64,000 nucleotides of DNA from Dactylosporangium siamense (GTDB lineage: Bacteria > Actinomycetota > Actinomycetes > Mycobacteriales > Micromonosporaceae), in contig NZ_BONQ01000024.1 in NCBI RefSeq assembly GCF_016862795.1, positions 62,001 through 126,000 of the forward strand, read 5' to 3'. The notes beneath the pieces were generated by a model that did no database searches, was not told where the DNA came from, and saw only the letters and a program-made list of their open reading frames with translations. Below are positions 42,160 through 51,397 of the stretch, piece by piece; positions within the stretch are counted from its first letter, which is position 1, and each line of letters starts with the position of its first letter. The position numbers and the translations under genes are program-made.

Positions 42160-44193
42160 TCAGCGCAGGAACGCGGCGGCGACACCCGCGTCCACGGGGA
42201 TGTGCAGGCCGGTGGTGTGCGCCAGCTCGCCGGCGGTGAGCACGAACACCGCGTTGGCGACGTGCTCGGGCAGCACCTCCCGTTTGAGGAGGGTGCGCTG
42301 GGCATAGTAGGCACCGAGCTCGGTCTCGGGAACCCCGTAGACGGCGGCCCGCTGGGCGCCCCAACCACCGGCGAAGATGCCGGAGCCGCGCACGACGCCG
42401 TCGGGGTTGATGCCGTTGACCTTGATGCCGTGCTCGCCGAGCTCGGCCGCGAGCAGCCGGACCTGGTGCGCCTGGGCCGCCTTCGCGGCGCTGTAGGCGA
42501 CGTTGTTCGGCCCGGCGAAGACGCTGTTCTTGCTGGCGATGTAGACGATGTCGCCGCCCATCCCCTGCTCGATCATCAGCCGGGCGCCGTGCTGGGCGAC
42601 CAGGAACGAGCCCTTGGACATCACGTCGTGCTGCAGGTCCCAGTCGGCCTCGGTGGTCTCCAGCAGCGGTTTGGAGACCGACAGGCCGGCGTTGTTGACC
42701 ACCAGGTCCACGCCGCCGAAGGCCAGCGCGGCCGCCCGGACCATCCCGCCGACCGCGGCCGGGTCGGTGACGTCGGCGGTCACCGCGACCGCGACGTCGG
42801 GCCCGCCGAGCTCGGTGGCCACCCGGTCGGCGGCGGCGGTGTCGCGGTCGGCGACGACCACGCAGGCGCCTTCGGCCGCCAGGCGGTGCGCGATGGCCCG
42901 GCCGATGCCCGACCCGGCGCCGGTGACCAGCGCGATCCGCGCCGCCAGTGGTTTGGGTTTGGGCAGCCGGGCCAGTTTCGCCTCTTCGAGCGCCCAGTAC
43001 TCGATGCGGAACTTCTCGCTCTCGTCGATCGGCGCGTAGGACGACAGCGCCTCCGCGCCGCGCATCACGTTGATGGCGTTGACGTAGAACTCGCCGGCCA
43101 CCCGGGCGGTCTGCTTGGTGGCGCCGAAGGTGAACATGCCGACGCCCGGCACCAGCACGACCGCCGGATCGGCACCGCGCATCGCCGGCGAATCGGCGTC
43201 CGCGTGCCGGTGGTAGTACCCGGCGTAGTCCTTGCGGTACGCGGCGTGCAGCTCGCGCAGGCGGGCGACGGTGTCGGCCAGCGGCGCGGTCGGCGGCAGG
43301 TCCAGCACCATCGGGGCGACCTTGGTGCGCAGGAAGTGATCGGGGCACGAGGTGCCCAGCGCCGCCAGCCGCGGGTGCTCACGGCGGGAGACGAAGTCCA
43401 GCACCTCGTCGCTGTCGGTGAAGTGACCGACCTGCGGGCGGTCGGTCGAGGCCAGACCGCGCAGCACCGGCGCCAGCTGAGCGGCCCGTTCGCGGCGCTC
43501 GGCCGGGGGCAGCGGCTCGTAGCCGGGCAGCACCGGGCCGAACGGCTCGGGCCTGCCGTGGGCCCGGATGAACCGGTCGGCCGTCTCGATGATCTCCAGC
43601 GCGTGCGCTTCGCACTCGGCGCTGGTCTCGCCCCAGGCGGTGATGCCGTGCCCGCCGAGGATGACGCCGATCGCCTCCGGATGCGCGCGGCGGATCTCGG
43701 CGATGTCGAGTCCCAGCTGGAATCCGGGCCGCCGCCAGGGCACCCACCGCACCCGGTCGCCGAAGCACTCGGCCGTGCGGGCCGGCCCGTCGGCGGCGGT
43801 GGCGAACGCGATCCCGGCGTCGGGGTGCAGGTGGTCGACGTGCGCGGCGTCGACGAGACCGTGCATCGCGGTGTCGATCGACGGGGCGGCGCCGCCCCTG
43901 CCGTGCAGGCAGTAGTCGAATGCGGCGACCATCTCGTCCTCGCGCTCGACCCCCGGGTACACGTCGACCAGGGCCCGGACCCGGTCCAGGCGCAGCACGG
44001 CGAGGCCGGCCTCGGTCAGGGTGCCCAGGTCGCCACCGGATCCCTTGACCCACAGCAGCTCGACGTCCTTGCCGGTCACGGGGTCGACGTCGGTGCCCTT
44101 CGCCGAGGTGTTGCCGCCGGCGAAGTTGGTGTTGCGCGGGTCGGCGCCCAGCCGGTTGGACCGGGCGACGAGCTCGGCGGGGGAGTTGCTCAT
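42160..44193 (-). CDS. bifunctional rhamnulose-1-phosphate aldolase / lactaldehyde dehydrogenase
   Basis: A 677-residue fusion. The N-terminal half (about 1-400) is a class II aldolase with zinc-type histidines (HLHPDAGIAFA, GGHGITAWGETS). It should cleave L-rhamnulose 1-phosphate to dihydroxyacetone phosphate and L-lactaldehyde. The C-terminal half (about 420-677) is an SDR: ALVTGAGSGIGRAIAHRL, NNAGLS, and the catalytic Y-x-x-x-K in VAYSAAKAAQAHQ. It oxidises or reduces the lactaldehyde. This is the known RhaD/RhaE-type fusion of bacilli and actinomycetes. ATG 44193 is chosen, 4 bp after the rhaI stop; an earlier ATG at 44232 overlaps rhaI. Confidence 0.92.
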   Translation of the reverse strand: MSNSPAELVARSNRLGADPRNTNFAGGNTSAKGTDVDPVTGKDVELLWVKGSGGDLGTLTEAGLAVLRLDRVRALVDVYPGVEREDEMVAAFDYCLHGRGGAAPSIDTAMHGLVDAAHVDHLHPDAGIAFATAADGPARTAECFGDRVRWVPWRRPGFQLGLDIAEIRRAHPEAIGVILGGHGITAWGETSAECEAHALEIIETADRFIRAHGRPEPFGPVLPGYEPLPPAERRERAAQLAPVLRGLASTDRPQVGHFTDSDEVLDFVSRREHPRLAALGTSCPDHFLRTKVAPMVLDLPPTAPLADTVARLRELHAAYRKDYAGYYHRHADADSPAMRGADPAVVLVPGVGMFTFGATKQTARVAGEFYVNAINVMRGAEALSSYAPIDESEKFRIEYWALEEAKLARLPKPKPLAARIALVTGAGSGIGRAIAHRLAAEGACVVVADRDTAAADRVATELGGPDVAVAVTADVTDPAAVGGMVRAAALAFGGVDLVVNNAGLSVSKPLLETTEADWDLQHDVMSKGSFLVAQHGARLMIEQGMGGDIVYIASKNSVFAGPNNVAYSAAKAAQAHQVRLLAAELGEHGIKVNGINPDGVVRGSGIFAGGWGAQRAAVYGVPETELGAYYAQRTLLKREVLPEHVANAVFVLTAGELAHTTGLHIPVDAGVAAAFLR

Positions 44194-44197
44194 CAGG

Positions 44198-45364
44198 TCA
44201 GGCTCCCCATCCGGCCTGCTGGCCACCGACACGGTCGGATTCGATCTTCTGCTGGTAGCCGGACCGGTGGTAGGCCGCGACCGGATCCGGGTCCAGACCC
44301 TGCTCGACCCGCATCTGGGCGAGCAACGGCCGCACGTCGCCGGCGAACGCGTCCATCAGCACCGCGTGCGCGCCGAGCACGTCGCCGGACCGCTGTGCGG
44401 CGGCCAGTGCGTCGGCGTCGACCAGCAGCGCCTTGGCGACCGCCTCCTGCACGTTGAGCACCGAACGGATCAGCGCCGGCACCTTCGCCTCGAGGTTGTG
44501 GCACTGGTCGAGCATGAAGGCCACCTCGGCCTCGGGGCGGATCGCGTCGGCGCGCACCAGCTCGTGGGCGATCCTGAACAGCTGGAAGGGATCAGCGGCG
44601 CCGACCATGAGATCGTCGTCCGCGTAGTTGCGGCTGTTGAAGTGGAACCCACCGAGCTTGCCGAACCGCAGCAGCACGCTGACCAGGAACTCGATGTTGG
44701 TGCCCGGCGCGTGGTGGCCGGTGTCGACCAGGACCTGCGCCTTGTCACCCAGCGCCACGCAGTGCGCATAGGAGGTGCCCCAGTCCGGCAGGTCCATCGA
44801 GTAGAAGTGCGGCTCGAACAGCTTGTACTCCACCAGCATCCGCTGGCCGTCGCCGAGGCGGTCGTAGACCTCGCTCAGGGCGTCGGCCAGCCGGTCCTGC
44901 CGGGCCGCGATCGAGTCCTGGCCGGCGTAGTTGGTGCCGTCGGCCAGCCATACCGACAGGATCGTCGAGCCGGTGGCGTCCATGATGTCGACGCACTCCA
45001 GCAGGTGGTCGATCGCCTTGCGGCGGACCCCGGCGTCGGGATGGCAGACGCTGCCCAGCTTGTAGTCGTTGTCCTGGAAGACGTTGGGGTTGATGGCGCC
45101 GATCGCGATGCCCTCGGCCGCGGCGAACCGGGCGAGGTCGGCATAGTCGTCGACGGCGTCCCACGGGATGTGCAACGCGACGCTGGGCGCGGCCCCGGTG
45201 AGCCGGTGCACCATCGCGGCGTCCGCCACCTTCTCATAGGCGTCGCGGGGCACGCCGGACTGGGCGAACACCTTGAATCTCGTTCCGGAGTTGCCGTACG
45301 CCCACGAGGGCGTCTCGATGCGCATGGCCGCGACGGCGGCGATAACAGCGGCGTGGTCGGTCAT
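44198..45364 (-). CDS. rhaI: L-rhamnose isomerase
   Basis: A 388-residue TIM-barrel metal isomerase converting L-rhamnose to L-rhamnulose. The family-specific stretches are SWAYGNSGTRFKVFAQSGVP, ALHIPWDAVDDYADLARFA, QDNDYKLGSVCHPD, DTGHHAPGTNIEF and FMLDQCHNLEAKVPA, which carry the metal-binding His, Asp and Glu residues. ATG 45364 follows GGAGAG. The gene lies 85 bp after the binding-protein gene, separated by a strong hairpin, and leads the intracellular part of the operon. Confidence 0.95.
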   Translation of the reverse strand: MTDHAAVIAAVAAMRIETPSWAYGNSGTRFKVFAQSGVPRDAYEKVADAAMVHRLTGAAPSVALHIPWDAVDDYADLARFAAAEGIAIGAINPNVFQDNDYKLGSVCHPDAGVRRKAIDHLLECVDIMDATGSTILSVWLADGTNYAGQDSIAARQDRLADALSEVYDRLGDGQRMLVEYKLFEPHFYSMDLPDWGTSYAHCVALGDKAQVLVDTGHHAPGTNIEFLVSVLLRFGKLGGFHFNSRNYADDDLMVGAADPFQLFRIAHELVRADAIRPEAEVAFMLDQCHNLEAKVPALIRSVLNVQEAVAKALLVDADALAAAQRSGDVLGAHAVLMDAFAGDVRPLLAQMRVEQGLDPDPVAAYHRSGYQQKIESDRVGGQQAGWGA

Positions 45365-45402
45365 CAATCTCTCCTGTAGTGCGCCGAAGGGCTCGAGAGG
45401 GC

Positions 45403-45439
45403 CCGGCGGGCGGGTGCTTGGCTGGCGCCCGCCCGCCGG
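45403..45439 (-). terminator. stem-loop between binding-protein gene and rhaI
   Basis: CCGGCGGGCGGGTGC at 45403-45417 pairs with GCGCCCGCCCGCCGG at 45425-45439 around a short loop. Position after an ABC binding-protein gene suggests partial termination or protection of its mRNA, so that it is made in excess over downstream enzymes. Confidence 0.6.
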
Positions 45440-45449
45440 ACCCGCCGGG

Positions 45450-46427
45450 TTACTTGACCGTGTCGGCGTTTTCCTTGGTGATCAGGGCAACCGGGTTGAA
45501 GACCTCACGCTCGGCCGGGTTGCTGAAGGTGATCGCCTGCTTCTTGATGGCCTGCTCGGCCAGCTTGACGGTCAGCTCGCCCATCGCCTTGGGGTCCTGT
45601 GCCACGGTCGCGGCCAGGCCACCGGCCTTGATGGCGGTGATCGCCTCCGGGTCGGCGTTGAAGCCGACGGAGACGATGTCGGTGACCGGGTTCTTGCCGG
45701 CGTCCTTGATCGCGTTGGCCGCGGCGACACCCATCGGGTCGTTGCACGAGAACACGCCGGCCACGTCAGGGTTCTTGGCGAGGATGTCCTTCATGACCTT
45801 GTAGCCCTCTTCGGCCTTGGAGTTGCCCGAGAGCTCGGCGACGACCTTGAAGCCGGCCTTCTCGATGGCCTCCTTGAAACCGGCGTTGCGCCGGGCGGCG
45901 TAGACCGCGGACGGCTCGCAGGTGATCGAGGCGACGTTCTTGCTGGTCTTGTTGTTGGCGGCGATCTGCTTGACCATGTAGTCGGCGGCGAGCTTGCCAC
46001 CGCCGGCGTTGTCGGAGATCACGATCGCGTCGTACGGCGCGCCGCCGCCGCCGATGTCGTCGACGATGACCGGCACGCCCTTGGCCTTCGCCTTGGCGAT
46101 GATCGGTCCGAGCGCGCTCGGCTTGAACGGGCTGATGATCAGCACGTCCACGCCCTGGTCGATCAGCGCCTGGGCGCCGGTGACCATCTCGTTCTCGTCG
46201 CTCTTCTCGTCGTGCAGCTTGAACTCCCAGCCCTTGGCGGTGGCGGCGGCGCGGGTGCCGGCCTCCATCTTCTGGAAGAACTCGTACTGCATGTCGTAGA
46301 CCGAGAACCCGACGACGACCTTGTCGTCCTTGCCGGCGGTTTTCGGGTCGGTCGCATTGGAGTCGGAGCAGCCCGCCATGACCAGCGCGGCGGCGAGGGC
46401 GATCGGGAGGAGGCCCATCTTGCGCAT
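45450..46427 (-). CDS. sugar ABC transporter substrate-binding lipoprotein (rhamnose, RhaS-type)
   Basis: A 325-residue periplasmic-binding-fold lipoprotein with signal peptide and lipobox VMAGC (Cys at about 20). The cluster-B ribose/xylose-like fold is clear from VVVGFSVYDMQYEFFQKM, ALIDQGVDVLIISPFKPSAL, DNAGGGKLAADYM and VFSCNDPMGVAAANAIKDAG. Position in front of rhaI and downstream of permease genes makes L-rhamnose the likely ligand. It has its own upstream gap of 91 bp with a LacI-type operator at 46465-46477, so it may be transcribed separately as well as from the ABC operon. Confidence 0.88.
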   Translation of the reverse strand: MRKMGLLPIALAAALVMAGCSDSNATDPKTAGKDDKVVVGFSVYDMQYEFFQKMEAGTRAAATAKGWEFKLHDEKSDENEMVTGAQALIDQGVDVLIISPFKPSALGPIIAKAKAKGVPVIVDDIGGGGAPYDAIVISDNAGGGKLAADYMVKQIAANNKTSKNVASITCEPSAVYAARRNAGFKEAIEKAGFKVVAELSGNSKAEEGYKVMKDILAKNPDVAGVFSCNDPMGVAAANAIKDAGKNPVTDIVSVGFNADPEAITAIKAGGLAATVAQDPKAMGELTVKLAEQAIKKQAITFSNPAEREVFNPVALITKENADTVK

Positions 46428-46464
46428 CGTGGAGGTTCCTTTCGAGTGTCCTACGGGGGTGTGT

Positions 46465-46477
46465 TTGAACGTTTCAA
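46465..46477 (-). promoter_or_regulatory. LacI-type operator variant TTGAACGTTTCAA
   Basis: This near-palindrome lacks one A relative to TTGAAACGTTTCAA. It lies 38 bp before the binding-protein start codon, in the only sizeable gap of the transport genes. Confidence 0.55.
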
Positions 46478-46518
46478 CTCGAACCGAACGGTAGTGCTGC
46501 GGCCATCGGCGCCGATCG

Positions 46519-47598
46519 TCAGGCGCCGTCCACGGGTGAAGGCCGTTGAACCAGAACCGACAGCGCCCGCCGGAACGATCCCGGCGCGGCGAAGCGGGTC
46601 CGCAGCCCGTCGATGGTCAGGGCGACGATCAGCACGCAACCCAGCACGATGCGCTGGTATGCCGATGGGACACCCTGGCTGACGAGCATGTCGTTGAGGA
46701 CGCTGACCAGCAGGACCGCCGAGAAGGTCCCGATCAGCGTGCCCTTGCCGCCTTTGAGGCTGGTGCCACCGAGCACCACCGCGGCGATCACCTTGAGCTC
46801 GAATCCGTCCTGCGCCGAGCCGTCGGCGGTCCAGACCCGGGTGATGTAGGTCAGCGCCGCGATGCCGACGCTCACCCCGACCAGGGCGAAGACGAAGATC
46901 CTGATCCGGGTCTCGGAGATGCCGCAGAACCTGGCGGCCGCGGGCGACGAGCCGTAGGACAGGATCCGCCGGCCGGTCGCGGTGCGGCGCAACAGCAGCC
47001 AGGCGGCGCCGTAGACGACCAGCATGATGACGAACGGCAACGGGATGCCGGCCACGTTCAACCCGCCGATCTTGACGAACGGCGAACCGATCTGGTCGTA
47101 CGGCAGCGTCTTCGGCCCGTCCTGGGTGAGGATGTACGCCACGCCACGGAAGACGAACAGCGTCCCGAGGGTGGCCACGAACGGCGGCACCCGCAGCCCG
47201 GTGATCAGACCGGCGTTGACCAGGCCGCAGGCCAGGCCCGTCGCCACCGCGGCGGCCACGGCCAGCGCCGTGCCGCCGGCCGAATAGCCGATCAGGGTCA
47301 CCACGCTGACCAGGGCCAGCTGCCCGCCGACCGAGAGGTCGAACGCGCCACTGGCGATGGCGAAGGTCATGCCGGCGGCCACGATCCCCAGGTAGGCGCT
47401 CTCCCGCAGCACCGACTGCAGGTTTGAGAACTCGAGGAAGTCCGGGGCGACGAGGGGGGTCGCCGCCAGCAGCAGCGCCAGGATCGCGGTGATTCCCCAG
47501 GTGTCCCACAGTTTGCCCAGTGTCGGCCGACCGGCACGGTCCGCGCGGGAGGCCGGGGCGCTCCGGGCCGGCTTGGGCGTCTGCGTGTCGGTGCTCAT
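46519..47598 (-). CDS. sugar ABC transporter permease (RbsC-type), first subunit
   Basis: A 359-residue integral membrane protein with about ten hydrophobic helices after a 30-residue cytoplasmic lead. It shows the RbsC-family motifs [37 protein letters not shown] and [22 protein letters not shown] 47598 overlaps the stop of the second permease gene by 4 bp. It forms, with the next protein, the channel for the sugar taken up in this cluster. Confidence 0.92.
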   Translation of the reverse strand: MSTDTQTPKPARSAPASRADRAGRPTLGKLWDTWGITAILALLLAATPLVAPDFLEFSNLQSVLRESAYLGIVAAGMTFAIASGAFDLSVGGQLALVSVVTLIGYSAGGTALAVAAAVATGLACGLVNAGLITGLRVPPFVATLGTLFVFRGVAYILTQDGPKTLPYDQIGSPFVKIGGLNVAGIPLPFVIMLVVYGAAWLLLRRTATGRRILSYGSSPAAARFCGISETRIRIFVFALVGVSVGIAALTYITRVWTADGSAQDGFELKVIAAVVLGGTSLKGGKGTLIGTFSAVLLVSVLNDMLVSQGVPSAYQRIVLGCVLIVALTIDGLRTRFAAPGSFRRALSVLVQRPSPVDGA

Positions 47599-48566
47599 AC
47601 GACAGCCTCCTTCACGGCAGCGGGGACGGTGGCCGGGCCGGCGGTGACCCGCCGGCGCAGTCCGAGCAGTGCGAGCGCGGCGATGAGCAGCAGCCCGACA
47701 CTGATGCGCTGGTAGGCCGGCGGCGTGTTGAGCAGGTTGAGCCCGTTGCGAATGGTCTCGATGAGCACCGCGGCCAGCACGGTGCCCAGGACCGAGGCGC
47801 GACCGCCGAGCAGTGCCGTGCCGCCGAGCACCACCACGGTGATCGCGTCCAGCTCGAAGCCCAGGCCCAGCTGCCCGTTGCCCTTCTGCAGCTGGCTGGC
47901 GATCAGCAGGCCCCAGAACCCGCCGGCGGTGCCGACCAGCACGTAGATCGCGATCCTGATCCGGTCGACCGGCAGGCCGGAGACCCGGGCCGCCTCGCGG
48001 TTGGAGCCCACTGCGCAGACCCAGCGGCCGAACCTCGTCCGGTTGATGCTCCACCAGGCCAGGGCGGTGGCCAGCACGGCCAGCAGGATCGGCATGGGTA
48101 CCCCCAGGGGCCGGCCACCGACCAGGTACTTCAAGGCCGGCGAGCTGACGATCTGGTCGTGACCGTCGGTGTACGCCAGCGCCAGCCCCCGCACGATGAC
48201 CAGGGTGGCCAGGGTGGCGATGAACGGTGTCACGCCGAGCTTGGTGACCACCATCCCGTTGACCAGGCCGATCAGCGCGCCGGCCAGCAGTGCCAGCAGC
48301 ATCGCCAGCAGCACCGGCACCCCGTCGATGATCGCCGAGCAGCAGACCACCGCGGCCAGCGAGACCGTCGAGCCGACCGACAGGTCGAACTCTCCCATCG
48401 CCAGGCAGAAGGTCATCGCCAGCCCCGGAACCGCCACGATGGCCGCGTTGACCAGGACGTTCTCGATGTTGCCACCGGACAGGAAGCTGTCGGTGCGCAG
48501 TGCCAGGAACAGCACGACCAGCAGCAGCGGGACGACCAGCGGGGCCTTGCGCAGCGCGGCGGACAT
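47595..48566 (-). CDS. sugar ABC transporter permease (RbsC-type), second subunit
   Basis: A 323-residue membrane protein with about ten helices and the motifs [37 protein letters not shown] and [22 protein letters not shown] 48566 overlaps the stop of the ATPase gene in ATGA; a longer upstream start would extend into that gene. Two non-identical permeases are usual in rhamnose/autoinducer-2 type importers (RhaP and RhaQ), and this pair fits that arrangement. Confidence 0.92.
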   Translation of the reverse strand: MSAALRKAPLVVPLLLVVLFLALRTDSFLSGGNIENVLVNAAIVAVPGLAMTFCLAMGEFDLSVGSTVSLAAVVCCSAIIDGVPVLLAMLLALLAGALIGLVNGMVVTKLGVTPFIATLATLVIVRGLALAYTDGHDQIVSSPALKYLVGGRPLGVPMPILLAVLATALAWWSINRTRFGRWVCAVGSNREAARVSGLPVDRIRIAIYVLVGTAGGFWGLLIASQLQKGNGQLGLGFELDAITVVVLGGTALLGGRASVLGTVLAAVLIETIRNGLNLLNTPPAYQRISVGLLLIAALALLGLRRRVTAGPATVPAAVKEAVV

Positions 48567-50113
48567 CAGACGCCCGCCGGCGAGAAGATCCGACGCTCGG
48601 TGGTGGCGCACATGATGACGTTCTCCTCGGTCAGGTCGGCGCCGGTCAGGTGCCCGACCACCTGGCCACCGGCCAGCACGTAGACCCGGTCACTGATCCC
48701 CAGCAGCTCGGGCAGATCACTGGAGATCATGAGCACGGCGGCACCGTCGGCGGTCAGCTCGTTGATCAGCTGGTGGATCTCGAACTTGGCGCCGATGTCG
48801 ACGCCCCGGGTCGGCTCGTTGAGGATCAGCAGCCGGCCACCGGGCGCCAACGCCCGGCCGAGCAGGACCTTCTGCTGGTTGCCGCCGGAGAGCTGGCCGA
48901 TGAGCTGGTCCGGGCCGGTCGTGCGGATGGCCAGCCGGTTGCGGTAGTCGGCGAAGACGCCGGCCTGCGCCGCCGGTGACAGCAGCCGGGTGAGCGCGTG
49001 CCGCAGCCGGCCCAGCACCGAGATGGTGAGGTTGTCCCGCACCGACAGGTCGGGCAGCAGGCCCGCGGCCTTGCGATCCTCGTGCAGGAAGCCGATGCCG
49101 GCCGCCATCGCGTCCGCCGGGCTCCCGGGGCGGTACGGCGCGCCGTCGAAGGTCATGGTGCCGGCGGTGATCGGCAACGCGCCGAAGATGACCTGCGACA
49201 CCTCGGGCTGGCCGGCTCCCGCCACGCCGCCGATGCCGACGATCTCGCCGGCGCGCACGGTCAACGACACGTCGCGCAACTGCCGCCCCGCGCTCACCCC
49301 GGCGAGGTCGAGCACCACTTCGTCGCCGGCGACCCCGGCCCGCGGCGCCGCCGCGGCGATGTCGCGGCCCACCATCAGCCGGACCAGTTCGTCCGGGTCG
49401 GTGTCGGCCAGCGCCGCGGTGCGCACGTGCCGGCCGTCGCGCAGCACCGTGACCCGGTCGGCGACGGCGAAGACCTCGTCCAGGCGGTGGCTGACATAGA
49501 CGACGCTGCGTCCCTCGGAGCGCAGCCGCCGCACGACGTCCAGCAGCCGGGTGGCCTCGTCGGCGGACAGCGCCGCGGTCGGCTCGTCCATCACGATGAT
49601 GCGTCCGTCCACCGACAGCGCCTTGGCGATCTCGACGAGCTGCTGCTCGGAAACGGTGAGGCTGTCCACGGTCGCCGCCGGGTCGATGTGCACGCCCAGG
49701 ATGCCGAACAGCTCGGCCGAGCGGCGGTTGATCTCGGCGTAGCGGATGCCGCGGGAGAACCTGCCGTAAGGCTCGCGGCCCGAGTAGACGTTCTCCGCCA
49801 CCGTGAGGTCGGGATAGAGGTTGAACTCCTGGTAGATCACGGCGATACCGGCGTGCAACGCGTCGGCGGGCCGACGCGGACGGTACGGCTGACCGCCGAG
49901 CCTGACCTCGCCGGCACTGGGCCGGTGCAACCCCCCGAGCACTTTCAGCAGCGTGGACTTGCCCGCGCCGTTTTCGCCCACGAGCGCGTGCACCTCGCCA
50001 CCGCGCACGTCGAAGTGCACCCCGTCCAGGGCCCGGACCCCGGGAAACTCCACCGTCAACCGGTCGACGTGCAGCAACGGCGGATCTTCCGGCGACGTGT
50101 TGTCGGCTGTCAT
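48566..50113 (-). CDS. sugar ABC transporter ATP-binding protein (RbsA/RhaT-type, two ATPase domains)
   Basis: A 515-residue tandem ATPase. Domain 1: Walker [10 protein letters not shown] (about 50-58), signature [13 protein letters not shown], Walker [13 protein letters not shown]. Domain 2: degenerate Walker [10 protein letters not shown], signature [14 protein letters not shown], Walker [15 protein letters not shown]. This asymmetry is normal for RbsA-type proteins. ATG 50113 is chosen because GGGAGGTGGGGAC precedes it; an upstream start at 50134 is less well placed. It is the first gene of the operon that runs to rhaB and is divergent from lacI, with operator-like sites in between. Confidence 0.93.
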   Translation of the reverse strand: MTADNTSPEDPPLLHVDRLTVEFPGVRALDGVHFDVRGGEVHALVGENGAGKSTLLKVLGGLHRPSAGEVRLGGQPYRPRRPADALHAGIAVIYQEFNLYPDLTVAENVYSGREPYGRFSRGIRYAEINRRSAELFGILGVHIDPAATVDSLTVSEQQLVEIAKALSVDGRIIVMDEPTAALSADEATRLLDVVRRLRSEGRSVVYVSHRLDEVFAVADRVTVLRDGRHVRTAALADTDPDELVRLMVGRDIAAAAPRAGVAGDEVVLDLAGVSAGRQLRDVSLTVRAGEIVGIGGVAGAGQPEVSQVIFGALPITAGTMTFDGAPYRPGSPADAMAAGIGFLHEDRKAAGLLPDLSVRDNLTISVLGRLRHALTRLLSPAAQAGVFADYRNRLAIRTTGPDQLIGQLSGGNQQKVLLGRALAPGGRLLILNEPTRGVDIGAKFEIHQLINELTADGAAVLMISSDLPELLGISDRVYVLAGGQVVGHLTGADLTEENVIMCATTERRIFSPAGV

Positions 50114-50157
50114 GTCCCCACCTCCCTCCACCACGCCGAGCCTCTGAAGATCAAAAT

Positions 50158-50224
50158 GAATCGTTTCGAAGTTTTGCGGCTCGAACGCTACGATCCCGTT
50201 GCAGGGCTGTCAATGGATCGTTTC
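50158..50224. promoter_or_regulatory. two LacI-type operator variants upstream of the ABC operon
   Basis: GAATCGTTTC at 50158-50167 and GGATCGTTTC at 50215-50224 both match the GAAACGTTTC core with one or two changes. They are spaced 57 bp apart upstream of ATG 50113, which would suit cooperative binding or looping by a LacI protein. Confidence 0.45.
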
Positions 50225-50277
50225 GGAGACCGGGGTGCGAGCTGGGTCAGGCCCCGGTGTCGCAACCGTCGCCGGGG

Positions 50278-50305
50278 TTGACACGTTTCATCTCGGACGT
50301 AAGCT
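50278..50305 (+). promoter_or_regulatory. lacI promoter overlapped by an operator-like sequence
   Basis: TTGACA (50278-50283), 16 bp, TAAGCT (50300-50305). ACACGTTTCA at 50281-50290 overlaps the -35 and matches the right half and centre of the palindrome found elsewhere in the window. This suggests autoregulation. Confidence 0.55.
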
Positions 50306-50340
50306 CAACGCTTCCAACACCCGCACGTACTCGAGGAGCC

Positions 50341-51381
50341 ATGGCGACCAGCATCAAGGAGGTTGCGCGGCGGGCGGGCGTCTCCATCGGCACCGTGAGC
50401 AACGTGCTCAACCATCCCGACATGGTCGCTTCCACCACCCGCCAGCGGGTGCTCAAGGCGATCGCCGAGCTCGGCTACGTCCGCAACGACTCCGCCCGGC
50501 AACTGCGCGCCGGGCGCAGCCGGACCATCGCCGTCGTCGCCCTCGACCTGGCCAACCCGTTCTTCACCGACGTGCTGCGCGGTGCCGAGATCGTGGGCGA
50601 GGAGAGCGGCGTCAATATCATGATCTTCAACAGCGGTGAGGACGCCGCCCGCGAACGCCGCCACCTCGACGTCCTGGAAGAGCAGCGAGTGCTCGGCGTG
50701 CTCATCACCCCGCTCGACGGCAGCGTCGACCCCCGGCTGGACCAGCTGATCGAGCGCGGCATACCGGTGGTGCTGGTCGACCGCGGCTCCGGCCGCCACA
50801 ACCGCTGCTCGGTGGCCGTCGACGACGTGCTCGGCGGCCGGCTCGCCGGCACCCACCTCGTCGAGCAGGGCCACGAACGGATCGCCTTCGCCGGCGGTCC
50901 CTTCACCCTCGCGCAGGTCACCGACCGGCACGCCGGCCTGCGCGAGGCCCTCACCGGTGGGCAGCAGCTGCGGGTCATCCCGACCGCCAACCTCACCGCC
51001 GCCGCGGGCCGCCTCGCCGGCGAACACCTCGCCGACCTGCCCGCCGAGATCCGGCCGACCGCGGTCTTCTGCGCCAACGACCTGGTGGCGCTCGGCGTGC
51101 TCCAGGAGATGACCATGCGCGGGGTGCGGGTGCCGCAGGATGTCGCGATCGTCGGCTACGACGACATCGACTTCGCCGCCGCCTCGGCGGTGCCGCTGTC
51201 CTCGATGCGCCAGCCCCGCGAGCAGCTCGGCCGCGCGGCCACCCAGCTCCTGCTGGAAGAGGCCAACGAACCCGAGCAGCACCAGCACCGGCACGTCGTC
51301 TTCCAGCCCGAGCTGGTCGTGCGCGAGTCGAGCGCCCCGGCCGGGCCGTCCACCCGCCCGGACCCTTCGTGGAGCCGGTGA
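50341..51381 (+). CDS. LacI-family transcriptional regulator of the rhamnose/GH43 genes
   Basis: A 346-residue repressor. The helix-turn-helix is at residues 1-50 (SIKEVARRAGVSIGTVSNVL, then hinge STTRQRVLKAIAELGYVRND and the AR in SARQLRAG, which inserts in the DNA minor groove). The ligand domain has LANPFFTDVLRGAEIV, VDDVLGGRLAGTHLVEQGH and VAIVGYDDIDFAAASAVPLS. ATG 50341 follows GAGGAGCC. An earlier in-frame start (50257) would add non-homologous residues across the promoter. Divergence from the ABC operon and the repeated palindromes point to local control; the inducer is probably rhamnose or a phosphorylated intermediate. Confidence 0.92.
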   Translation: MATSIKEVARRAGVSIGTVSNVLNHPDMVASTTRQRVLKAIAELGYVRNDSARQLRAGRSRTIAVVALDLANPFFTDVLRGAEIVGEESGVNIMIFNSGEDAARERRHLDVLEEQRVLGVLITPLDGSVDPRLDQLIERGIPVVLVDRGSGRHNRCSVAVDDVLGGRLAGTHLVEQGHERIAFAGGPFTLAQVTDRHAGLREALTGGQQLRVIPTANLTAAAGRLAGEHLADLPAEIRPTAVFCANDLVALGVLQEMTMRGVRVPQDVAIVGYDDIDFAAASAVPLSSMRQPREQLGRAATQLLLEEANEPEQHQHRHVVFQPELVVRESSAPAGPSTRPDPSWSR

Positions 51382-51397
51382 GCCGATCCTGGCGGTC

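Noticed and set aside
43568-43915. Short forward frames inside the aldolase/dehydrogenase gene
   Set aside because: No motif, no ribosome-binding site, and they lie fully opposite a clearly coding region.
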